This document shows, piece after piece, positions 28,339 to 37,093 of a stretch of DNA of 64,000 bases; the stretch's first letter is position 1; each line of letters starts with the position of its first letter. The notes beneath the pieces were generated by a model. The model searched no databases. It had not been told where the DNA came from and saw nothing but the letters and a program-made list of their open reading frames with translations. Both the position numbers and the translations under genes were made by a program. Origin of the DNA: Rhodobacteraceae bacterium QY30 (GTDB lineage: Bacteria > Pseudomonadota > Alphaproteobacteria > Rhodobacterales > Rhodobacteraceae); assembly GCA_002356635.1 (NCBI GenBank), contig CP023454.1:434001-498000 (forward strand), in the 5' to 3' direction.

Positions 28339-29247
28339 ATGACGATCGGGAACTGGGATGAAATCCGTACGGCCTTCCATGTGGCGCGGCTGGGCACGGT
28401 CAGTGCAGCGGCCGAGGCGCTGGGCGTTCACCACGCCACGGTCATCCGGCACATCGACGCGCTTGAGGCCCGGTTGGGTGCCAAGCTTTTCCAGCGTCAC
28501 GCCCGGGGCTACACGCCCACCGACGCGGGGCGGGAACTGCTTTCGGTCGCGCAGGTCGCGGATGAGCGGTTTTCCCAGATGGCGGCCCGGATCGGTGGGG
28601 CACGCGACGATATTTCGGGCGAACTGATCGTCACCGCGCTGCCCGGTTTCCTGAGCCTCGTGTCTCCGGCGATCCTGCGGCTGTTGTCGGCCCATTCGGG
28701 CCTGACGGTGCGCTATGTCACCGACCAGCGGGTGTTCCGTCTTGAATACGGAGAGGCGCATGTTGCCTTGCGGGCCGGCAGCCGCCCGCAGGAACCCGAC
28801 AATGTCGTGCAGCCCCTGATGACGGAAGACTACGCGATCTACGGCGCCCGATCCTATATCGACCGTTACGGCCGCCCTGCGACCGAGGACGATCTGACCG
28901 GCCACCGCTTTGTCGGCCCCGAGGATCCCCGCCATCGCGCGCCGTTCTGGCGCTGGCTTCTGGATCGCGTCCCGCCCGAGGCCCTGGTGTTCCGCTCGAA
29001 TGACGTTCTTGCGACGGTCGATGCCGTGGCGGGCGGGGCGGCCCTGGGATTCATGCCGGTCACGGCGGCGCTGGGACACCCCCAGGTCGAACAGATCTTC
29101 GCCCCCCGTCCCGAATGGCAGGTTCCGGTCTGGCTGGTCACGCATGTCGATCTGCATCGCACGGCCAAGGTCCAGGCCTTTCTTGCCGCGGTGAAAGAGG
29201 TCGCGCGCGAGATCGGCGCCAGCGTCGCGCCGAACGGGCAGGGGTAG
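28339..29247 (+). CDS. LysR family transcriptional regulator
   Basis: The roughly 302-residue regulator has an N-terminal winged helix-turn-helix (FHVARLGTVSAAAEALGVHH with recognition helix ATVIRHIDALEARLG) and a C-terminal effector-binding domain. It is divergent from azoR and therefore probably controls it in response to a quinone or similar compound; it is also in line with the EamA exporter that starts 7 bases after its stop. I chose 28339 (MTIGNWDEIRTAF); ATG codons at 28288 and 28318 are alternatives that would place the TGCAG repeats inside the gene. Confidence 0.9.
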   Translation: MTIGNWDEIRTAFHVARLGTVSAAAEALGVHHATVIRHIDALEARLGAKLFQRHARGYTPTDAGRELLSVAQVADERFSQMAARIGGARDDISGELIVTALPGFLSLVSPAILRLLSAHSGLTVRYVTDQRVFRLEYGEAHVALRAGSRPQEPDNVVQPLMTEDYAIYGARSYIDRYGRPATEDDLTGHRFVGPEDPRHRAPFWRWLLDRVPPEALVFRSNDVLATVDAVAGGAALGFMPVTAALGHPQVEQIFAPRPEWQVPVWLVTHVDLHRTAKVQAFLAAVKEVAREIGASVAPNGQG

Positions 29248-29253
29248 CACCGG

Positions 29254-30210
29254 ATGGCCGGCCTGGCGCGCTTGTCACCTTCGGCGCGGGGACACCTGGC
29301 GATGCTTGGCTTTTCGGCGCTGGTCGCGGGATCGTTCTCGCTGGGCGGGTTGATGGCGAACATGATCTCGCCCACCGCCTTCAGCGCGGTGCGTTTCCTG
29401 CTGGCCGCCGCGCTGCTCGGCTCGGCGGTGGCGGCCATGTCCCGGCCGGAAAAGGGGGGCATCCGGCGCGCAGGGGCGGCCCCCTGGCGCTATCTTGTGC
29501 TGGGCGGATTGCTGGCCGCCTACTTCGTCCTGATGTTCGAGGGGCTGAAGACGGCGGAACCCGTCTCGGCGGCGGCCGTCTTTACCCTGACGCCGCTGAT
29601 GTCCGCCGGTTTCGGCTGGCTTCTGCTGGGGCAACGGTTGACGCGGCGGATCGCGGTTGCACTGGCGCTGGGCGCGGCGGGCGCCGTCTGGGTGATCTTT
29701 CGCGCCGATCTGGCCGCGCTGATGCGGTTCCAGATCGGCCGGGGCGAGGCGATCTACCTGGCCGGATGCGCGTCGCACGCGCTTTATACGCCGATGGTCC
29801 GGAAGCTTAACCGCGGCGAAAGCCCGGTGGTGTTCAGCTTTGGCGTCCTTGTGGCGGGGCTGTCGATCCTGGGCGTCCTGGGTCTGGACGAAATCCGCGT
29901 GACGGACTGGACCGCGCTGCCCGCCATCGTCTGGATCACGTTGGCCTATACGGCGCTGTTTGCCACAGCCGTCACCTTCGTGCTGCTGCAATATGCGGCC
30001 TTGCGGCTGCCGTCGTCGAAGGTGATGGCCTATACCTACCTTACACCCTCGTGGGTGGCGCTATGGGAAGTGGCGCTGGGCAAGGGCGTGCCGCCCGCCC
30101 TGACCCTGGTCGGCGTGGCCGGGATCGTCCTTGCGCTGGTGCTGCTGCTGAAGGATCAGGAGGCGCCGTCGCCCAGTTCGCGCTCCAGCAGCCGCTCCAG
30201 CGCGTCGTAG
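29254..30210 (+). CDS. DMT superfamily (EamA domain) transporter
   Basis: This 318-residue protein has ten predicted membrane helices in two EamA repeats (about 12-140 and 160-300), the RhaT/YdcZ-type exporter layout. The sequences EPVSAAAVFTLTPLMSAGFG and ALRLPSSKVMAYTYLTPSWV are the conserved ends of each repeat. Members export amino acids or small metabolites; the substrate is unknown. It starts 7 bases after the LysR stop and is probably co-transcribed. Its last 55 bases (a Ser/Arg-rich tail) overlap the convergent ArsR gene. Confidence 0.88.
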   Translation: MAGLARLSPSARGHLAMLGFSALVAGSFSLGGLMANMISPTAFSAVRFLLAAALLGSAVAAMSRPEKGGIRRAGAAPWRYLVLGGLLAAYFVLMFEGLKTAEPVSAAAVFTLTPLMSAGFGWLLLGQRLTRRIAVALALGAAGAVWVIFRADLAALMRFQIGRGEAIYLAGCASHALYTPMVRKLNRGESPVVFSFGVLVAGLSILGVLGLDEIRVTDWTALPAIVWITLAYTALFATAVTFVLLQYAALRLPSSKVMAYTYLTPSWVALWEVALGKGVPPALTLVGVAGIVLALVLLLKDQEAPSPSSRSSSRSSAS

Positions 30211-30530
30211 TCCACCGGTTCGAACAGGCCGAAACCCTGGATCCAGATGCTGGCGGCGCGCATCGCATCGGGTTCCAGCTTGCACCACTTTACCCGGCCG
30301 CGCTTTTCCTGGGTGATCAACCCCGCCTCTGCCAGAACCACCAGGTGCTTCGAGATCGCGGCCAGCGACATGCGGAACGGCTCGGCCACATCCGTCACCG
30401 CCATGTCGTCTTCCAGAAGCATCGCCAGAATCGCGCGACGGGTCGGGTCGGCCAGTGCGGCAAAGATCATGTCCAGTGCCGATGGCACGGCGGCGGGGCT
30501 GGAACGGGGCGGTGTGGCTGTTGAGGTCAT
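30156..30530 (-). CDS. ArsR family winged helix-turn-helix regulator
   Basis: The protein is about 124 residues. The helix-turn-helix is in ADPTRRAILAMLLEDDMAVT and MSLAAISKHLVVLAEAGLIT, followed by the wing QEKRGRVKW. No metal-binding Cys-x-Cys motif is present in the recognition helix, so it is not an arsenic or cadmium sensor of the usual kind; it resembles the group that controls SRPBCC-domain proteins, none of which is adjacent. The start at 30530 is chosen on length; 30560 and further upstream are open. Its 3' end overlaps the EamA gene tail by 55 bases. Confidence 0.83.
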   Translation of the reverse strand: MTSTATPPRSSPAAVPSALDMIFAALADPTRRAILAMLLEDDMAVTDVAEPFRMSLAAISKHLVVLAEAGLITQEKRGRVKWCKLEPDAMRAASIWIQGFGLFEPVDYDALERLLERELGDGAS

Positions 30531-30702
30531 GTCGCCTGTTGTCGGGCCTTGCTGGGCCATCGTCAACCGCGCGGTTGAATGTCCGACGCGCGCCCGGGTG
30601 GCGCTAACGGAGCGTCGTCGGCGGATGAAGCACGCAGCGATACCTTCCATAAATCACACAAAAACAATGGCTTGATGGCAAATCTCCACTGATCCTATCG
30701 CC

Positions 30703-30731
30703 TTGACTCACGGCTTTGTGCAGTCTAGCTA
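30703..30731 (+). promoter_or_regulatory. Strong sigma-70 promoter of the F0 ATP synthase operon
   Basis: TTGACT and TAGCTA are separated by exactly 17 bases. TAGCTA ends 39 bases before the atpI ATG. No other gene lies between, so this should drive atpI-atpB-atpE-atpX-atpF. Confidence 0.65.
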
Positions 30732-30770
30732 TCGCCGCAACTGTCCAAGGGGCGATCCCGGGGGGCTGCC

Positions 30771-31127
30771 ATGTCTGACGCACCAGATCCTGATCGGCTG
30801 AAAAAGCTGGAAGAGCGGATCGCGGCGCTGAAGAAGGCGCGCGAACCCAAAGTCGAACGCCACGAGGAGCATTTCACCGCGGCCTCGCAAGGGTGGCGGA
30901 TGGTGATTGAGCTGGTCGCCGGATTGGGGATCGGTTTCGGCATCGGATACGGGCTTGATGTGCTGTTGGGCACGATCCCGATCTTCCTGGTGCTGTTCAC
31001 ATTGCTGGGCTTTGTCGCGGGCGTGAAGACCATGCTCAGGACGGCAGAAGAACTGCAGAAGGATACGGCCTCGCAAGAGGCTGGCAAGACAGCGGGGGCC
31101 AAGGCCCCCGAGGACGAAGGGGAATAG
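30771..31127 (+). CDS. atpI: ATP synthase protein I (AtpI/AtpZ type)
   Basis: The 118-residue protein has a charged N-terminal coiled segment ([18 protein letters not shown], about 10-27), two membrane helices (about 45-63 and 67-90) with [13 protein letters not shown] between, and an acidic tail. AtpI-type proteins assist assembly of the c-ring and Mg transport at the synthase. It heads the F0 operon. The atpB start follows 2 bases after its stop. The ATG is preceded by a GGGGGG stretch that serves as a ribosome-binding site. Confidence 0.9.
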   Translation: MSDAPDPDRLKKLEERIAALKKAREPKVERHEEHFTAASQGWRMVIELVAGLGIGFGIGYGLDVLLGTIPIFLVLFTLLGFVAGVKTMLRTAEELQKDTASQEAGKTAGAKAPEDEGE

Positions 31128-31129
31128 AC

Positions 31130-31900
31130 GTGGCGACCGAAGGACAAAGCGAAGGGCTTGCATTCCACCCCCTGGACCAGTTCCAGGTCAAGCCGCTGTT
31201 CGGCGACGGCCCGATCGAGTGGTATACGGTCACGAACGCGACGCTGTGGATGGGCATCGCCATCCTGGCAATCATCCTGATCTTCGTCGTCGGCACCGCG
31301 GGCCGCTCGATCATCCCCAGCCGGATCCAGTCGATCGCGGAAGTCATCTACAGCTTCATCCACAAGATGGTCGAGGACATCGCCGGCCATGACGGCGTGA
31401 AGTACTTCCCCTATATCTTCACGCTGTTCTGCTTCATCGGCTTCTCGAACTTCCTCGGCCTTCTGCCGAAGTCGTTCACGACCACCTCGCACATTGCGGT
31501 CACGGCCGTGCTGGCGGTGATGGTGTTCCTGACGGTCACGATCCTGGGTTTCGTGAAGAACGGCCCGGCGTTCCTGAAGCTGTTCTGGGTCACGTCGGCG
31601 CCCTTGGCGCTGCGCCCGGTGCTGGCCGTGATCGAACTGATTTCCTACTTCGTGCGCCCCGTCAGCCATTCGATCCGACTTGCGGGCAACGTCATGGCCG
31701 GCCACGCCGTTATCAAGGTGTTCGCCGCCTTCGCACCGCTCGTGCTGATGTCGGGCATCGGTTACGTCGTCACGCCGCTGTCGATCCTGGCCATCACCGC
31801 GATGTACGGGCTTGAAGTGCTGGTGGCGCTGATCCAGGCCTACGTCTTCACCATCCTGACATGCGTCTATCTGAAAGACGCCCTGCATCCCGGCCACTAA
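31130..31900 (+). CDS. atpB: ATP synthase F0 subunit a
   Basis: The 256-residue integral membrane protein starts with GTG ([20 protein letters not shown]). The essential arginine of the proton half-channels is R183 in [13 protein letters not shown], and the C-terminal helices end in LKDALHPGH. It forms the static proton path against the c-ring. GGGGAATAGAC precedes the GTG. It follows atpI by 2 bases and precedes atpE by 49 bases. Confidence 0.97.
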   Translation: MATEGQSEGLAFHPLDQFQVKPLFGDGPIEWYTVTNATLWMGIAILAIILIFVVGTAGRSIIPSRIQSIAEVIYSFIHKMVEDIAGHDGVKYFPYIFTLFCFIGFSNFLGLLPKSFTTTSHIAVTAVLAVMVFLTVTILGFVKNGPAFLKLFWVTSAPLALRPVLAVIELISYFVRPVSHSIRLAGNVMAGHAVIKVFAAFAPLVLMSGIGYVVTPLSILAITAMYGLEVLVALIQAYVFTILTCVYLKDALHPGH

Positions 31901-31949
31901 GGCCAGGTCCAACCCTTCTCAACCTTTCCAAGCCTCAAGGAGCATCATC

Positions 31950-32186
31950 ATGGAAGGCAGCATCTCGCAACTCGGTCAATACCTCGGCGCGGGCCTGGCC
32001 TGTGTCGGCATGGCCGGTGCCGCGGTCGGTGTGGGCAACGTGGCCGGCAACTTCCTGAACGGCGCGCTGCGCAATCCGTCGGCTGCCGCCGGCCAGACCG
32101 CGACGCTGTTCATCGGCATGGCCTTTGCCGAAGCCCTCGGCATCTTCTCGTTCCTCGTCGCGCTGCTGCTTCTGTTCGCAGTCTGA
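31950..32186 (+). CDS. atpE: ATP synthase F0 subunit c
   Basis: The 78-residue hairpin protein has two membrane helices, the polar loop RNPSA (41-45) and the proton-binding carboxylate E61 in [11 protein letters not shown]. It forms the rotor ring of the F0 sector, so many copies are needed per complex. AAGGAGCATCATC before the ATG is a strong ribosome-binding site, preceded by an unstructured C/T-rich leader. A strong hairpin follows 23 bases after the stop. Both fit its need for higher expression than its neighbours. Confidence 0.97.
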   Translation: MEGSISQLGQYLGAGLACVGMAGAAVGVGNVAGNFLNGALRNPSAAAGQTATLFIGMAFAEALGIFSFLVALLLLFAV

Positions 32187-32208
32187 TCCCGACGAACCAG
32201 ACTTACGG

Positions 32209-32237
32209 TCGGGCGGGGGGTAAGCCTTCCCGCCCGA
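32209..32237 (+). promoter_or_regulatory. Intercistronic hairpin after atpE
   Basis: TCGGGCGGG and CCCGCCCGA form a perfect 9-bp stem with an 11-base loop, 22 bases after the atpE stop and 37 bases before the next gene. There is no T run. It probably stabilises upstream mRNA or causes partial termination. Confidence 0.6.
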
Positions 32238-32274
32238 AGACCATCACTGTAAGACCAGGTTTCCGGGGGACGAC

Positions 32275-32883
32275 ATGGCAAACGAGACCACCGGCGCGGT
32301 GACATCCGCGACCGAGGCTGCAGCCGGCCACGCGACCGAGGCCGCGACCGCAGCCGGACATACCGCCGAAGCGGCGGGCCATGCGGCTGGCTCCGCAGGA
32401 ATGCCGCAGCTGGACGTCAGCACCTTTGGAAACCAGATCTTCTGGCTTCTGGTGGCGCTGGTCCTGATCTATCTGATCCTGTCGAAGATCGCGCTGCCGC
32501 GGATCGGTTCGGTTCTGGCCAACCGTCACGGCACGATCGCAAAGGACATCGCCGCGGCCGAGGAGCTGAAGGCCAAGGCGCAGGAGGCCGAGAAAGCCTA
32601 CAATCAGGCGCTGGTGGATGCGCGCAACGAAGCCAACCGGATCATCGCGGCGACCAAGGCCGAGATCCAGGCCGAGCTGAACGTTGCCACCGCCAAGGCC
32701 GATGCGGAAATCGCAGCCAAGGCGGCGGAATCCGAAGTGCGGATCAACGAGATCCGCGCCGGTGCCATGGCGGCTGTCAGCCAGGTCGCGCAGGATACGG
32801 CCGGCGAGATCGTCGGCGCACTGGGCGGAACGGCCGACCCGGCCGCGATTGTCCAGGCGGTTACCGAACGGCTGAAAGGGTGA
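32275..32883 (+). CDS. atpX: ATP synthase F0 subunit b'
   Basis: The 202-residue protein has about 45 polar residues rich in Ala, His, Thr and Glu ([20 protein letters not shown]), then one membrane helix ([20 protein letters not shown]), then a long charged coiled coil (residues about 85-180). This is the b' (divergent b) subunit of photosynthetic and related alphaproteobacteria, which pairs with b to form the peripheral stalk. The long Ala/His N-terminus faces the periplasm. Its stop overlaps the atpF start region. Confidence 0.93.
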   Translation: MANETTGAVTSATEAAAGHATEAATAAGHTAEAAGHAAGSAGMPQLDVSTFGNQIFWLLVALVLIYLILSKIALPRIGSVLANRHGTIAKDIAAAEELKAKAQEAEKAYNQALVDARNEANRIIAATKAEIQAELNVATAKADAEIAAKAAESEVRINEIRAGAMAAVSQVAQDTAGEIVGALGGTADPAAIVQAVTERLKG

Positions 32884-32888
32884 GTGCG

Positions 32889-33449
32889 ATGAAAAAGCTG
32901 ACCACTGCACTAGTGCTGACGGCCGCGGGTTCGCCCGCGCTGGCGGCCTCGGGCCCGTTCTTCTCGCTGCGCAACACCGACTTCGTGGTGCTGATCGCCT
33001 TCCTGATCTTCGTGGGCATCCTGATCTATTACAAGATCCCCGGAGTCGTGGCGAAGCTGCTGGACAACCGTGCCGAAGGCATCAAGTTCGAGCTGGACAC
33101 CGCGCGTTCGCTGCATGAGGAAGCCCGCGCGCTGCTGGCGTCCTACGAGCAGAAGCACCGCGAGATGCAGGCCCAGGCCCAGCAGATCGTCGAAGGTGCC
33201 CGTCGCGAGGCGCTGTCCGCCGCCGAGCAGGCCAAGGCCGACCTGAAGACCTCGATCGCGCGGCGCCTTCAGGCCGCGACCGACCAGATCGGTTCGGCGG
33301 AAGCCGCGGCGATCAAGGCCGTCAAGGATCAGGCGGTTTCGGTGGCTGTCGCGGCTGCGGGCGACCTGCTTGCCCGCCAGATGGACAAGGGCGCGAAAAA
33401 TCGGCTGATCGAAGACTCGATCCAGCAAGTGGCCGATCGGCTGCACTGA
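32889..33449 (+). CDS. atpF: ATP synthase F0 subunit b
   Basis: The protein is 186 residues from the ATG at 32889 (MKKLTTALVLTAAGSPALAA), with a signal-like hydrophobic start, the membrane helix FVVLIAFLIFVGILIYYKIP and a coiled-coil stalk domain (about 60-150). It forms the peripheral stator with b'. AAAGGG lies 8 bases before this ATG. A GTG at 32880 overlapping the atpX stop as GTGA is an alternative start. It is the last gene of the operon; an intrinsic terminator follows 21 bases later. Confidence 0.95.
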   Translation: MKKLTTALVLTAAGSPALAASGPFFSLRNTDFVVLIAFLIFVGILIYYKIPGVVAKLLDNRAEGIKFELDTARSLHEEARALLASYEQKHREMQAQAQQIVEGARREALSAAEQAKADLKTSIARRLQAATDQIGSAEAAAIKAVKDQAVSVAVAAAGDLLARQMDKGAKNRLIEDSIQQVADRLH

Positions 33450-33470
33450 ACCGATCATCAGACAGATGGA

Positions 33471-33498
33471 AAAACCCGGCCGCAAGGCCGGGTTTTTT
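33471..33498 (+). terminator. Intrinsic terminator of the F0 operon
   Basis: AAACCCGGCC and GGCCGGGTTT form a perfect stem with a GCAA loop, followed by a T run. It lies 21 bases after the atpF stop. Confidence 0.9.
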
Positions 33499-33529
33499 GC
33501 TTTCAGGTTTGCTTTCACGGGGCGCAATG

Positions 33530-33555
33530 AAAAAGGCCGGGCGCGGGCCCGGCCT
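33530..33555 (-). terminator. Intrinsic terminator of the OmpA-like gene
   Basis: AAAGGCCGGGC and GCCCGGCCTTT form an almost perfect stem with a 3-base loop; read on the minus strand it ends in TTTTT. It lies 25 bases past the stop of the minus-strand OmpA-family gene. Confidence 0.8.
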
Positions 33556-33579
33556 TTCGGAGCCGTTGTCCCCTTTTGC

Positions 33580-34299
33580 CTACTGCACGGGACGGATGAT
33601 GATTTCCACGCGGCGGTTCTGGGCGCGTCCTTCGGGCGTCAGGTTCGACGCGACGGGCTGATCCTCGCCCCGGCCATAGGCTGCGATCCGGCCGCCCGAA
33701 ACACCACCCTGGCGCAGCACGGCGGCCACGGCCTGGGCCCGGCGCTGCGAGAGGTCCATGTTGTAGGACGCCGAGCCGGTGTTGTCGGTATGGCCGATCA
33801 CTTCGATGCGGGTGTTCGGATACCGGTTCAGGTTGTCGGCCACTGCATAAAGGTCGTTCATCAGGCTGCCCATGACCGTTGCGCTGTCGGTGGCGAACAG
33901 GATGCCTTCGGGCATGGTCACGACCAGTTGGCTGCCGGTGTTGACGATGCTGACGCGGTCGTTGCGGATGTCGCTGCGCAGTTCCGCCGCCTGCCGGTCG
34001 AGTTGCGCGCCAATCGCGCCGCCGATCAGCCCGCCGACGATGGCGCCGGTCGCGGCCTTCGCCAGCTTGTCGTCGCCCTTGCGCGTTCCGCCGATGAAGC
34101 CGCCGATCAGCGCACCGGTCACGGCGCCCGCCTGGGTGCGGTTCTGCGCGCCGCCCGTGCCCGCGCCGTAGCCCGCGCCGCCGTAGCCCGCTCCGTATCC
34201 GCCGCCGTAGGCCGGATCATAGGGCGAGGAGGTCGGCTGACAGGCCGCCAGGCCCAACGCGGCGGTGCTTGCAAGCAGAAGGGGAGTTCCGAATTTCAT
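33580..34299 (-). CDS. OmpA family outer-membrane lipoprotein
   Basis: The 239-residue protein has a lipobox LAAC (Cys20), then a Gly/Tyr-rich linker (28-50), a glycine-zipper region (about 62-110, GALIGGFIGG and GAIVGGLIGGAIGA) and a C-terminal OmpA peptidoglycan-binding domain (about 125-239) with IEVIGHTDNTGSASYN and NRRVEIIIRP. It resembles YiaD-type proteins that tether the outer membrane to the wall. The ATG at 34299 is chosen for the signal peptide; the longer frame to 34389 has no signal. Confidence 0.92.
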   Translation of the reverse strand: MKFGTPLLLASTAALGLAACQPTSSPYDPAYGGGYGAGYGGAGYGAGTGGAQNRTQAGAVTGALIGGFIGGTRKGDDKLAKAATGAIVGGLIGGAIGAQLDRQAAELRSDIRNDRVSIVNTGSQLVVTMPEGILFATDSATVMGSLMNDLYAVADNLNRYPNTRIEVIGHTDNTGSASYNMDLSQRRAQAVAAVLRQGGVSGGRIAAYGRGEDQPVASNLTPEGRAQNRRVEIIIRPVQ

Positions 34300-34410
34300 G
34301 GTGCTGCTGCCTCTGAAGAGCGTCCAGTTCACCTGGACAACGTGCATCCTATAACAAAGGTCCGCAGTGTTATTCCATATCAACGACATAAACCGGTGGC
34401 CAGTCGGGCA

Positions 34411-35313
34411 TCACTTCGCCGAAATACGCAGGGCACCGTCGATTGGAGCGGCCTGCTTCTCCTCATCGTCCCGGCGGGCCGCTTCCCACGCCAGCATCGC
34501 CCGCTTGCAGGTCAGCCCCCAATGATAGCCACCCAGTGCCCCCGACTTGCGCAGCGCGCGGTGGCAGGGGATCAGAAAGCTGACCGGGTTGCGGCCAACG
34601 GCGGTTCCCACGGCACGGACGGCCTTCGGGTGGCCGATGGCGGTGGCCAGGTCGGAGTAGGTGGTGACGTGTCCCGAGGGGATGGCCAGCAACGCTTCCC
34701 AGACCTTGATCTGGAACGGCGCGCCGATCATGTGCAGCCGCGCCTCGCCGGTGCCGCCAAAAGCAGCCTCGGTCCAGGTGGCGAGCACGGCCGGATCTTC
34801 ATGGAAGCGGGCCCGCGGCCAGCGGCGGGCCAGGTCGGCGAAGGCGGCATCGGTTCCCATGTCGCCGGTGAAGGCCATGCCGCAGATGCCGCGACCGGTT
34901 CCCATCACCAATGCTTCTCCGAAGGGAGACGGGAAAAGGCCCCATGCGATGTCCAGTCCTTCGCCGCCGCGCGCGAATTCTCCGGGACTCATCGCCTCCC
35001 ACCTGAGGAACAGGTCATGAAGCCGTCCGCTGCCCGACAATCCGGTCGCCAGTGCCGTCGACAGGACGGTATGCCGTGTGGCCAGCAACTCGCGCGCCTG
35101 GCCCAGCGTCAGATATTGCTGGTATCGCTTCGGCGATACCCCCACCCAGGACGAAAACACCCGCTGGAAATGCGCCACGCTCATCCCCAGGCGCGCGGCC
35201 AGATCGTCCAGCGCCAGTTCACCCTGGCCCTGGTCCGTTGTGCGGTCGATTTCGGCGATCGCGCGGGCGATGACGGCGTAGTGGTAGGCGTGGCTGCTGT
35301 CCTGAATTGTCAT
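34411..35313 (-). CDS. AraC-type HTH / O6-methylguanine-DNA methyltransferase fusion (Ada-like)
   Basis: The 300-residue protein has an AraC DNA-binding domain first (about 13-118, with MSVAHFQRVFSSWVGVSPKR), then an O6-alkylguanine-DNA methyltransferase domain with acceptor Cys250 in IPCHRAL and the VGRNPVSF motif. The N-terminal zinc methylphosphotriester domain of true Ada is missing, so it cannot sense methylation in the Ada way. It repairs O6-methylguanine by suicide transfer. It is divergent from nth; the 118-base gap holds a short AAACC/GGTTT inverted repeat (35368-35380). Confidence 0.9.
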   Translation of the reverse strand: MTIQDSSHAYHYAVIARAIAEIDRTTDQGQGELALDDLAARLGMSVAHFQRVFSSWVGVSPKRYQQYLTLGQARELLATRHTVLSTALATGLSGSGRLHDLFLRWEAMSPGEFARGGEGLDIAWGLFPSPFGEALVMGTGRGICGMAFTGDMGTDAAFADLARRWPRARFHEDPAVLATWTEAAFGGTGEARLHMIGAPFQIKVWEALLAIPSGHVTTYSDLATAIGHPKAVRAVGTAVGRNPVSFLIPCHRALRKSGALGGYHWGLTCKRAMLAWEAARRDDEEKQAAPIDGALRISAK

Positions 35314-35431
35314 GGCGACTCTCCTTGCCAGACAAATCTAGACCTGCACGGCCGCCCCGACGACCCGAAACCTGCGGTTTTTCAGGGGGGAACGCCTTGC
35401 CCGGCGGCGCAGGGGCGGGCATAGGGCTTTC

Positions 35432-36076
35432 ATGGCACGACAGCTTCCTTACCGCACCATGCACGAGATCTTTCGCAGGTTCCAGGCCGCCGAGCCCGAG
35501 CCGAAGGGGGAGCTTGAGCATGTGAATGCCTACACGCTTCTGGTTGCGGTGGCGCTGTCGGCGCAGGCCACGGATGCGGGCGTCAACAAGGCGACGCGGG
35601 CGCTGTTCGCAAGGGTGGACACGCCTGAAAAGATGCTGGCCCTGGGCGAGGAAGGGCTGATCGAGCATATCAAGACCATCGGCCTTTACCGCAACAAGGC
35701 CAGGAACGTCATCGCCCTGTCGCGCCGCCTGATCGAGGAATTCGACGGCCAGGTGCCCAGCAGCCGCGCGGCGCTGGCCTCGCTTCCGGGGGTGGGGCGC
35801 AAGACCGCGAATGTGGTGCTGAACATGTGGTTCGGTTTCCCGGCGCAGGCGGTCGACACCCATATCTTTCGCGTGGGCAACCGCACGGGCATCGCGCCGG
35901 GCCGCGATGTCGATGCCGTCGAGCGCGCCATCGAAGACAACGTGCCCGTCGAATACCAGCGCCACGCGCACCACTGGCTGATCCTGCATGGCCGTTATAT
36001 CTGTCAGGCCCGAAAACCCCGCTGTGCCGATTGCCTCATCCGCGATCTGTGCGCCTATGAGGAGAAGACCGCATGA
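35432..36076 (+). CDS. nth: Endonuclease III
   Basis: The 214-residue HhH-GPD glycosylase/AP lyase removes oxidised pyrimidines. It shows the helix-hairpin-helix LPGVGRKTANVVLN with catalytic Lys, the catalytic Asp in VDTHIFRVGNR, and a C-terminal 4Fe-4S loop with spacing C-x6-C-x2-C-x5-C (CQARKPRCADCLIRDLC). Its TGA overlaps the adenosine-kinase start as ATGA. It lies divergent from the Ada-like gene, so two DNA-repair genes share a promoter region. Confidence 0.95.
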   Translation: MARQLPYRTMHEIFRRFQAAEPEPKGELEHVNAYTLLVAVALSAQATDAGVNKATRALFARVDTPEKMLALGEEGLIEHIKTIGLYRNKARNVIALSRRLIEEFDGQVPSSRAALASLPGVGRKTANVVLNMWFGFPAQAVDTHIFRVGNRTGIAPGRDVDAVERAIEDNVPVEYQRHAHHWLILHGRYICQARKPRCADCLIRDLCAYEEKTA

Positions 36077-37080
36077 GCCCCGTTTCCGGCAAGGACCGCT
36101 ATCAGGTCGTTGGCATCGGCAATGCCATCGTCGATGTGCTGGCCCAGACCGACGATGCCTTCCTTGACCTGATGGGGATCACCAAGGGCGTGATGCAGCT
36201 GGTCGAACGTGAACGGGGCGAGCTTCTGTATGCCGCGATGCGCGAACGCACTCAGGCGCCAGGCGGCTCGGTCGCCAACACATTGGCGGGGCTGGGGAAC
36301 CTGGGTCTGAACACCGCCTTCATCGGCCGCGTGCGGGACGATGCGCTGGGGCGGTTCTACCAGGCCTCGCTGAACAGTGAAGGCACGGCCTTCCCGAACC
36401 CGCCGGTGGCGGGGGGCGATCTGCCGACCTCTCGGTCGATGATCTTTGTCACGCCGGATGGCGAACGGTCGATGAACACCTATCTGGGCATCTCGGCCGA
36501 CCTTGGCCCACAAGACGTGCCGGAAGAGGTAGCGGGCCGGACCGACTACCTGTTCCTGGAAGGCTATCTCTTCGACAAGGACAAGGGCAAGGAGGCCTTC
36601 CACCAGGCCGCAGCAGCCTGCCATCGCGGCGGCGGGAAGGCGGGAATCGCCCTGTCCGATCCCTTCTGCGTCGATCGGCACCGGGGCGATTTCCGCCGTC
36701 TGGTGGCCGAGGAGATGGACTATGTCATCGGCAACGTCCACGAATGGTCCTCGCTGTACCAGACCGAGGATCTGGAGGCCGCACTGGCCCAGGCGCGGGC
36801 GGATTGCGGGCTGGTGGTCTGCACCCGGTCGGGCGAGGACGTAGTGGTGATCCGCGGGGAGGAGCGGGTCGAGGTGCCGGTGCACCGGGTCGTGCCGGTC
36901 GATGCCACAGGGGCTGGGGACCAGTTCGCGGCGGGATTCCTGTACGGCCTGGCGACGGGCCAGTCACTGGCGCGGGCGGGCCGGATGGGCTGCGTCGCCG
37001 CGGCAGAGGTCATCAGCCATTTCGGCGCGCGGCCCGATTCCGATGTGAAGGCGCTGTTCCGCGCCGAAGGGCTGATCTAG
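36073..37080 (+). CDS. Adenosine kinase (PfkB carbohydrate kinase family)
   Basis: The 335-residue kinase begins with the PfkB N-terminal region (YQVVGIGNAIVDVLAQTDDA), contains the substrate loop GGSVANTLAGLGNLGL and the C-terminal anion-hole signature DATGAGDQFAAGFLYG. Related alphaproteobacterial proteins are annotated as adenosine kinases, which phosphorylate adenosine to AMP; other purine or sugar substrates are possible. The start overlaps nth by four bases (ATGA), so the two are coupled. Confidence 0.9.
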   Translation: MSPVSGKDRYQVVGIGNAIVDVLAQTDDAFLDLMGITKGVMQLVERERGELLYAAMRERTQAPGGSVANTLAGLGNLGLNTAFIGRVRDDALGRFYQASLNSEGTAFPNPPVAGGDLPTSRSMIFVTPDGERSMNTYLGISADLGPQDVPEEVAGRTDYLFLEGYLFDKDKGKEAFHQAAAACHRGGGKAGIALSDPFCVDRHRGDFRRLVAEEMDYVIGNVHEWSSLYQTEDLEAALAQARADCGLVVCTRSGEDVVVIRGEERVEVPVHRVVPVDATGAGDQFAAGFLYGLATGQSLARAGRMGCVAAAEVISHFGARPDSDVKALFRAEGLI

Positions 37081-37093
37081 CGGCGGCGGTCGA

